A stretch of 34,586 nucleotides of DNA, taken from positions 1 through 34,586 of the forward strand of contig QCUM01000022.1 of NCBI GenBank assembly GCA_003210735.1, written 5' to 3'. This document shows positions 8,754 through 14,342 of this stretch, one piece after another. This stretch comes from Synechococcus sp. AG-679-D13 (GTDB lineage: Bacteria; Cyanobacteriota; Cyanobacteriia; PCC-6307; Cyanobiaceae). The position numbers and the translations under genes are program-made. The notes beneath the pieces were generated by a model. That model was given only the letters and a program-made list of their open reading frames with translations. It was not told the origin of the DNA and ran no database searches. Each line of letters starts with the position of its first letter. Positions within the stretch are counted from its first letter, which is position 1.

Positions 8754-10642
8754 AGCACTTTCGAGAGCTACTTGTTCAAACCGTCGGCCCTTATCTGGTC
8801 GCTGTGGTCGTCCTCCTGTTGCTGCGCAGCACGGGTCTTGCCCAAAGCGTCGACCTTCTGCTCTACGACCTGATCACCGCTCAGCGTCCTTCCCCATCGG
8901 GGCGAGACACACCGATCACCCTGGTAGGCATCGAAGAGAGCGACATTCAACGCTTTGGCTGGCCGATCGACGATGGCCTGTTCTGCCAAGCCTTTGACCA
9001 ACTCAACACAGCCGGAGTTGAAGCGATCGGACTCGATATCTACCGCGATAAAGGTGTCGGTCCAAAACAACAATGCCTGCGTGATCGATTCCGAGACACA
9101 CCCACCTTGGTCTCGATTTTTAATGTGGCATCAGGCATTGGTCCGGTTCCCGGAACCCCTGCTGAACGTCAGTCGTACAACGATCTCAGCCTCGATGCTG
9201 ATGGCGTTCTGCGCCGCGATCTCGTGCATGTCAGCGGGCAGGACGAAGCGACGGTGTCCTTCCCGATGCGCATGGTGGAGGTTGCAACCGGTGATCGCCA
9301 TCTGCGGAATGCGATGGATGCCGGAAGCCATCAAGATGCCTGGCTCAGCGCTGATGGAGGTGGATACCACAAAGAAATCGAGGCCGGACTGGGTTTTCAA
9401 CGTCTACTTCGATTCCGTGAACCTGGGAGCTATCGCTTCTATTCACTGGCACAGCTGCTGGATGGTGACGTCCCCAGTGATGCCATTCGCAATCAAATTG
9501 TGTTGATTGGGAGTACCGCTCCATCCCTGAGAGATCTCTTCAACGTCCCACACACCCGTTTCCGTCAATCAGAAGAAATGTTCCAGGTGTCTGGGGTGGA
9601 AATCCACGCCAACCGTGTAGCGACCCTTCTCGATCACCACAACGGCACCCTGAACGCAGGCTGGATCATGCCGGGCTGGGGCAACCTCAGCCTGATCCTT
9701 GTCTGCATGGCCAGCGGAACCCTGCTGGGGGAAATGGTGCCGACACTGAAACGCAGCGTGCTGGTTGTCGTGGCCCTCAGTGCCGGGATCGCCGGAGGGC
9801 TGACCTGGCTGCTCTGGCAACACATCTGGGTGGGGATCGCCATGCCGACCTTCGGGCTCCTGAGCATGGGCGGCGCCGCATGGCTACGCAGAGGTGCCAT
9901 GAGTCAGCAGCACTCACAACAGATCAAGCAACTCCTGGGTCAGACCACCTCACCAGCGGTGGCTCAGCAGCTCTGGGATCAACGCGATGAACTGCTGAGT
10001 GACGGACGATTTGAGGGTCGCCAACTCCCTGTCACCGTGCTGTTCACCGATACGGCCAATTTCACCACTGTGTCGGAAGGGATGAGTCCGCGCGAATTGA
10101 TGGATTGGCTCAACCGCGGCATGGAGGTCTGCGTACCGGCCGTAACGAAGCGCGGCGGCATGGTGAACAAATTCACCGGCGATGGAATGCTGGCTGTGTT
10201 CGGCGTTCCTCTGGAGCAGAACAGCCAGGCAGAAGCTCAGGCCGCCATTGAGGCAGCGATCGAAATCAACGCTGGACTGGAACAGCTGAACAAAGAGCTG
10301 CTGCAAGACAACGAACCAGAAATGAGAATCCGCATGGGCATTCACTCAGGCGAAGCCTTGGTGGGGTCGATGGGCAGCGCCGAACGGATCGAGTACGCCG
10401 TCATCGGCGACTCGGTCAACTGTGCGTCACGACTCGAGAGTCTCGACAAACACCGTCACGAAGGCCTGCTTCGGGTGTTGATATCGAGCACAACACTGGA
10501 TTTATTGGACGCGAATTTCCGCAGTGACCTCGAACTTGAATTTTGGGGACCTGTGCACGTGAAAGGCCGCGACCAACCGCTTTCAGTGAGTGAACTCAGG
10601 ATGGACATCGCACCGGGAGCTGCTGGGGCCACTCAGCCGTAA
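8750..10642 (+). CDS. CHASE2-domain class III adenylate/guanylate cyclase
   Basis: This is a membrane sensor that makes a cyclic nucleotide, probably cAMP. Residues about 13-30 form a membrane anchor, and residues about 35-295 an extracytoplasmic CHASE2 sensor (VGIEESDIQRFGWP, then VLIGSTAPSLRDLFNVP). Three hydrophobic segments lie between about 303 and 378. The cyclase domain spans about 425-620. It keeps both metal-binding aspartates (LFTDTANFT, D434; FTGDGMLAVFG, D478), the adenine-selecting Lys/Asp pair (K474 in NKFTGD, D554 in IGDS) and the transition-state Asn/Arg (N557, R561 in NCASRLE). It should be active, with ATP the likely substrate. Its start overlaps the speA stop (ATGA). Its last 47 bases overlap the convergent DUF928-like gene. 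Confidence 0.95.
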   Translation: MKHFRELLVQTVGPYLVAVVVLLLLRSTGLAQSVDLLLYDLITAQRPSPSGRDTPITLVGIEESDIQRFGWPIDDGLFCQAFDQLNTAGVEAIGLDIYRDKGVGPKQQCLRDRFRDTPTLVSIFNVASGIGPVPGTPAERQSYNDLSLDADGVLRRDLVHVSGQDEATVSFPMRMVEVATGDRHLRNAMDAGSHQDAWLSADGGGYHKEIEAGLGFQRLLRFREPGSYRFYSLAQLLDGDVPSDAIRNQIVLIGSTAPSLRDLFNVPHTRFRQSEEMFQVSGVEIHANRVATLLDHHNGTLNAGWIMPGWGNLSLILVCMASGTLLGEMVPTLKRSVLVVVALSAGIAGGLTWLLWQHIWVGIAMPTFGLLSMGGAAWLRRGAMSQQHSQQIKQLLGQTTSPAVAQQLWDQRDELLSDGRFEGRQLPVTVLFTDTANFTTVSEGMSPRELMDWLNRGMEVCVPAVTKRGGMVNKFTGDGMLAVFGVPLEQNSQAEAQAAIEAAIEINAGLEQLNKELLQDNEPEMRIRMGIHSGEALVGSMGSAERIEYAVIGDSVNCASRLESLDKHRHEGLLRVLISSTTLDLLDANFRSDLELEFWGPVHVKGRDQPLSVSELRMDIAPGAAGATQP

Positions 10643-11243
10643 CCACATCCGCCAAACCAAACTGAGCCAGCGTTTCCGCTGCAGGAACCGTTGCTCCACA
10701 ACTTTTGCGCAATGACTGCAGCGCCTTCTGTACTTGCACATCACCGGCTTCCGGTGTGGACAGCAGCAGACTCACCGCAGGTGGGGAAGCCGTTTCAATG
10801 AACGACAGGGGATCTGCACCAGCGGCTGCGTCGGCGGAGGCGCAATCAAACCCCGACTCCCAGATAGTTGGAGCACTGATCGTGGATTGACGCACCAAGG
10901 TGAGCTCTGCGGAGGATGCCGGCAACGTCTGGCTGCTGGACGGACCACCTGCTTTGGGCTTGAACGTCATCGTCAAGCTGACGGGATTCGCCGTAGGCCC
11001 CTGCACAAGGGCCAAATCACCGGAGGAACCAGGCGCAAAAACGCTGCTATCCGGCACGAGGTGAACGAGAGTCCGAGCACTGCACTCACCGCGGGTTCCC
11101 CCACCAACACGACGCCCTGGGAAGCTGTTGCGAAGGTTGGCCTGAGCGAGCCCTGGCAAAGGAGACACCGCAAGAGACATACAAAGGCCAAGGGAGACGG
11201 CCAATGCTTTTTGCAGAGCGGTAGGTAAACCCACAGCGATCAT
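10596..11243 (-). CDS. Exported DUF928-like protein
   Basis: This is a 215-aa protein of unknown function. A signal peptide runs from residue 1 to about 35 (a hydrophobic segment ending PLPGLAQA), so it is periplasmic or surface located. Next comes FPGRRVGGGTRGECSA, the RRxGGGTRG signature I associate with DUF928. In other cyanobacteria, DUF928 genes often sit beside CHASE2 proteins and two-partner secretion genes (recalled, not searched); both occur here. The C-terminal half is less clearly family-like. Three cysteines remain in the mature part. It lies 61 bases downstream of the MscS-CNB gene on the same strand. Its 3' end overlaps the cyclase gene by 47 bases in antisense. Confidence 0.72.
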   Translation of the reverse strand: MIAVGLPTALQKALAVSLGLCMSLAVSPLPGLAQANLRNSFPGRRVGGGTRGECSARTLVHLVPDSSVFAPGSSGDLALVQGPTANPVSLTMTFKPKAGGPSSSQTLPASSAELTLVRQSTISAPTIWESGFDCASADAAAGADPLSFIETASPPAVSLLLSTPEAGDVQVQKALQSLRKSCGATVPAAETLAQFGLADVVTAEWPQQLPVRCPS

Positions 11244-11304
11244 TCAGAACCATCCACACACTGGCAAAATAGGCAGTGCTTGTCCAAGAATTCGTTAATA
11301 CCCA

Positions 11305-12798
11305 TCAGGAAAACATCAATTTATTGAACGTATTGGTCATGCGTTCAACCAAACCAATCTCGAAGGATTTTGTTTCTTCGGGGGTGAATGTTTTGAGCGA
11401 TGCCTCCCGTCCAGCCATCACCTTTGCGAACTCAGCCATAGCCTCCTGATTACTGAGAAAGATGGCTTCAATCTGTTGTTGACTGATCTCCTGAAGCACC
11501 AAATGGGACGCGGCCTTGATCGATGCCGTCCGCGGTGCGTTGGTCAGCGCAGAAATTTCACCAAAAATAGTTCCAGAGGGAAGTTGTGCCACTTCGACCA
11601 TGCCCTCACCCCCCGACGGGTCAGGAATCAACACAGAACAACTCCCCTCCATCACCACATACATCGAACCTCCCACTGCCCCAATCTCAACAACTATTTC
11701 TCCAGGACCAAAGCCAAGCAATCGGTCATTGCAAACGATTTCCCGAATCTCATCATCAGACAGCGAGGAGAACAAATCGATTGACCTTAACGACGCAAAG
11801 CTGCCTTCTTCCTCTCGTTGTCGCCTCTGCTCCTGAAGCTGCCTCCGAGACTGAACCGTTCGCAAATCAACCACAGAATACGGCAGGGAATAACCGATTC
11901 GTTCGAGCGCATACCAAACACTGGAGAAGATTTCGGTGCGGATTTTATTCCGCAACCTGAAATCACCCACAAAGAACTTCAACACATAATTAATAGAATC
12001 TTGATCGATCGATTTAAGAACGACTCGACTCCGTGCAGGATCAATAATACTTTGATGAGAATTAAGTACCTCGAGCAATGTCTTCATAGCGAGACCAGGA
12101 GGCATCTCTAACGGCAAACCAATCTGCAAATCTAAGCGATAATCTAATGCAGAAGGCCTTGAGTAATTGATTGTTTTAGAATGATCAATAAGCGAGTTTG
12201 GAATGACTATATAGCGATCATCAACATCATCATAAAGATAGGTGCTATTCCAGGAGATATTCTCAACCCGACCCAATTCACCAGCAATCTCCACCCAATC
12301 ACCGACGCTGAATTGACGCTCCACTTGAACAGCAAGAGCCGAAGAGATGTTTCCGATCTGAGTGGCAGAGCCAGGACCCACGATGAAAGCCACACCACCC
12401 AGGACAGCGGCAGAACCAACGGTGGTCAGCACACCCTGGCTATTGAGTTCAGCCGCAACCACCACTAATGCTGCGGCCACCAAGGACAAGTCCTTGAGGA
12501 TCCGAGGAGGTGCAACACCTCGATGACTCAACCGCGCAGCAACAACCCAGACCACATCAAGAGCGAGTTCAGCCAGGGCAACCCAGAGGCCTGTTTTGGC
12601 CATGACTGCGATCCCATCAACAAGCTCCCCTTGCAAACCGAAGCCAATCAGGACCCGACTCATCACCGCAGCAGCCAAAGCCACGCGGAAGAACGTCATG
12701 CTTGGGATCAAACGACTGAATCGCCAAGTCCTGAGCTGACGCAAACGGCCCAACACGACGGTGAGCAGTAAGAGAATAGATAGGAAGAAGATCGTCAT
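11305..12798 (-). CDS. MscS-family channel with C-terminal cyclic-nucleotide-binding domain
   Basis: The 497-aa protein belongs to the bCNG type of ion channel. N-terminal transmembrane helices lie at about 3-20, 35-55 and 65-90. The pore-lining MscS helix region runs about 100-160 (GVLTTVGSAAVLGGVAF). The MscS beta domain follows to about 215 (RQFSVGDWVEI, DDRYIVIPNSLIDHS), then an alpha-beta cytoplasmic portion to about 312 and an Arg/Gln-rich linker. Residues about 335-460 are a CNB domain. Its phosphate-binding cassette FGEISALTNAPRTAS keeps the ribose-binding Glu (E414) and phosphate-binding Arg (R423), so ligand binding is expected. Known relatives are gated by cyclic nucleotide more than by tension. 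The cyclase gene nearby is a plausible ligand source (inference). It sits 32 bases downstream of the DUF3307 gene. Confidence 0.93.
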   Translation of the reverse strand: MTIFFLSILLLLTVVLGRLRQLRTWRFSRLIPSMTFFRVALAAAVMSRVLIGFGLQGELVDGIAVMAKTGLWVALAELALDVVWVVAARLSHRGVAPPRILKDLSLVAAALVVVAAELNSQGVLTTVGSAAVLGGVAFIVGPGSATQIGNISSALAVQVERQFSVGDWVEIAGELGRVENISWNSTYLYDDVDDRYIVIPNSLIDHSKTINYSRPSALDYRLDLQIGLPLEMPPGLAMKTLLEVLNSHQSIIDPARSRVVLKSIDQDSINYVLKFFVGDFRLRNKIRTEIFSSVWYALERIGYSLPYSVVDLRTVQSRRQLQEQRRQREEEGSFASLRSIDLFSSLSDDEIREIVCNDRLLGFGPGEIVVEIGAVGGSMYVVMEGSCSVLIPDPSGGEGMVEVAQLPSGTIFGEISALTNAPRTASIKAASHLVLQEISQQQIEAIFLSNQEAMAEFAKVMAGREASLKTFTPEETKSFEIGLVERMTNTFNKLMFS

Positions 12799-12830
12799 AG
12801 AAAGTGTTGATTGTTAACTCGAACTCCGTT

Positions 12831-13178
12831 TCAACGAATCACAATCATGTAAACCCAGACTATTTTGCAAGCCCAATGCAATGCCTGATCAACAATCAAC
12901 TTATAACCCAAACGGCATTTGCCGAAATCAATCAAAAAGTGAGCGAGCATTTCGGCAAGGCCAAGAGCGGGAATCCCAGTGAGCAGAGCAACGATGAAGC
13001 CATGGGTGCCGGCATGGGCTGTCAGCCACCACTTCCAACTCAAGGTGACGTCTTTCCCAGGACATTTTTCAACCGCCATCTTGTCGCCCTGGAGCGGAAA
13101 ATCACCCAAAAAGTGCCCGAGGATCAGCATGATCAACAAATCAACCGGCTGATCGACGGGAACGAGAGCGGTCTGCAT
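12831..13178 (-). CDS. DUF3307 small membrane protein
   Basis: This 115-aa protein has about three hydrophobic segments. It carries the conserved family pattern: GHFLGDFPLQ near residues 21-30, AHAGTHGF at 54-61, HFLIDFGK at 80-87 and DQALHW at 97-102. The His and Asp residues are arranged like a buried polar or metal site, but the family's function is not established. Only 32 bases separate it from the channel gene downstream, so it is probably first in a three-gene minus-strand operon (DUF3307, MscS-CNB, DUF928-like). ATG 13176-13178 is the natural start. Confidence 0.8.
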   Translation of the reverse strand: MQTALVPVDQPVDLLIMLILGHFLGDFPLQGDKMAVEKCPGKDVTLSWKWWLTAHAGTHGFIVALLTGIPALGLAEMLAHFLIDFGKCRLGYKLIVDQALHWACKIVWVYMIVIR

Positions 13179-13302
13179 ACCTAAGCGCCGGAGCGAATCT
13201 CCATCGTGGCCTTTCTGGCCGGGAGTTCAACCATCTTGTTAGGGGGCGAAGCCAAGTCGCCAGCTTTTGGAGGGCATGAAGATGGTCCTATCAAAATAAA
13301 AA

Positions 13303-13315
13303 CCACGAAACGTGG
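13303..13315. promoter_or_regulatory. Short palindrome in the divergent DUF3307/CNB intergenic region
   Basis: CCACG (13303-13307) and CGTGG (13311-13315) form a perfect 5-bp inverted repeat around AAA. It lies 125 bases from the DUF3307 start and 108 bases from the CNB start. The 244-base intergenic region is A-rich on the CNB side. It could be an operator, but I recognise no consensus such as an NtcA or CRP box. Confidence 0.22.
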
Positions 13316-13422
13316 AACACAGGACCAAAAGGATTTGTTCCAAACTTAAAAGGGACACAATCAAAGCAGACGAGTGCTTGGGCTGAAAGCACGATTAAAG
13401 TGACACAACATTCAGCGCAATA

Positions 13423-13881
13423 ATGGAACGCGACACCCTGGTCAAAACCCTACATAGCGAAGGCAACCTGAAATATTCATTTAGCGGCAATAAAATTGAA
13501 GCCCTTTGCCATTGGATGACGATTGAGACGCCCAAGCAAGCAGAGACTCTGATCAAAAAAGGCGACCCCGCAGACAGCCTTTTATTCATTTTGAGCGGTC
13601 TGGCTCAATCCCTCGACGACAATCGACAAGTCGCCCTTCATAACAAAGGAGACTTCGCTGGAGACAGCCTATTCTCAGACAGAAGCACCCATAACGTCAA
13701 TGTGCAGGCTCTAGAGGATAGTGTTACCGCTAAACTATGTACCCACAATTTCCACGAATTCCTGAAAGAAAATCAAACACTTGCACTGAAGTTCCAGGAA
13801 TTCTTCAAAACGGCAAGCAAGGTTCGCGGGGAGCAAATAGTCGGAGAAAGTTTTGTCGATCAAAAAAATACCTCGCCCTAA
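13423..13881 (+). CDS. Cyclic-nucleotide-binding-like domain protein (5' frame of a likely fusion with methylglyoxal synthase)
   Basis: The 152-aa reading frame is nearly all one CNB/cupin-like fold: GDPADSLLFILSGLAQS forms the beta roll and GDFAGDSLFSDRST the cassette region. No helix-turn-helix follows, so it is not a CRP-type regulator. The phosphate-binding cassette is degenerate: the ribose Glu is replaced by Asp, and the position expected for Arg is His, with an Arg three residues earlier. Binding of a cyclic nucleotide is therefore uncertain. The frame ends with FVDQKNTSP then TAA. The A7 tract at 13862-13868 lies six codons before that stop. A -1 shift there leads straight into methylglyoxal synthase, giving a 297-aa protein over 13423-14315. 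Confidence 0.8.
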   Translation: MERDTLVKTLHSEGNLKYSFSGNKIEALCHWMTIETPKQAETLIKKGDPADSLLFILSGLAQSLDDNRQVALHNKGDFAGDSLFSDRSTHNVNVQALEDSVTAKLCTHNFHEFLKENQTLALKFQEFFKTASKVRGEQIVGESFVDQKNTSP

Positions 13882-14315
13882 TCGCCCACAACAATATGAA
13901 GAGCAGCTTGATGGAATTCTGTAGCATGCAGAGCCAAAAACTCGAGCAGTTCCCTCTGATTGCAACAGGCACGACAGGCAGCTTGTTATTCAAAAAAACA
14001 GGCCTTGTGTTCTCTCGAAAAGTTGCCTCCGGCCCTCTCGGAGGTGATCAAGCGGTGGGAACAATGATTTCAACCAACAACATTTGTGGGGTGATCTTTT
14101 TTCGAGATCCCCTCTCAGCCCACCCACACCATGCCGACATCGAGGCCCTTGGACGCCTCTGCGATGTTTATCAAATTCCTTACGCCACCAATCCGCAGAG
14201 TGGTGAAGCGATTCTTGACTATCTCCTATCCGGAAAAGCGGAACGCGAGCTCATTCCCAACCATGTACTCGAGGTTTACAAACAGGGGCAGAGCAAAGTC
14301 GTGGAGGCAAGTTGA
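13737..14315 (+). CDS. mgsA: Methylglyoxal synthase frame lacking a credible start of its own
   Basis: This enzyme converts dihydroxyacetone phosphate to methylglyoxal and phosphate, a bypass of lower glycolysis. The conserved domain covers 13866-14315: YLALIAHNNMK (first strand and phosphate site), ATGTTGSLL, SGPLGGDQAVG with the catalytic Asp equivalent to E. coli D71, then PHHAD with equivalents of H98 and D101. E. coli D20 in AHD is Asn here. The coordinates give the longest ATG frame, but its first 43 residues are the CNB gene read out of frame and look like no MgsA leader. The next ATG (13896) would delete the first strand and its essential His. Either translation arrives by a -1 shift from the CNB frame, or one base is missing from the A7 tract. 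A standalone protein is the least likely option. Confidence 0.82.
   Translation: MYPQFPRIPERKSNTCTEVPGILQNGKQGSRGANSRRKFCRSKKYLALIAHNNMKSSLMEFCSMQSQKLEQFPLIATGTTGSLLFKKTGLVFSRKVASGPLGGDQAVGTMISTNNICGVIFFRDPLSAHPHHADIEALGRLCDVYQIPYATNPQSGEAILDYLLSGKAERELIPNHVLEVYKQGQSKVVEAS
13862..13868 (+). other. A7 slippery tract joining CNB and methylglyoxal synthase frames
   Basis: The CNB frame reads GAT CAA AAA AAT ACC. The heptamer A AAA AAT (13863-13869) fits the X XXY YYZ pattern for -1 slippage. After the slip, translation continues TAC CTC GCC CTA ATC GCC CAC, the conserved MgsA start region. A purine-rich GGAGAAAG (13843-13850) lies upstream, where internal Shine-Dalgarno-like stimulators can act, though the spacing is longer than in dnaX. 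I see no strong downstream hairpin. One extra A would also fuse the frames. Confidence 0.6.
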
Positions 14316-14342
14316 TCGCCATACGCCTCCACCCCAGATCAT

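Noticed and set aside
13401..13414. CRP/NtcA-type operator (TGA-N8-TCA) before the CNB gene
   Set aside because: Only three bases per half-site match; too weak to distinguish from chance.
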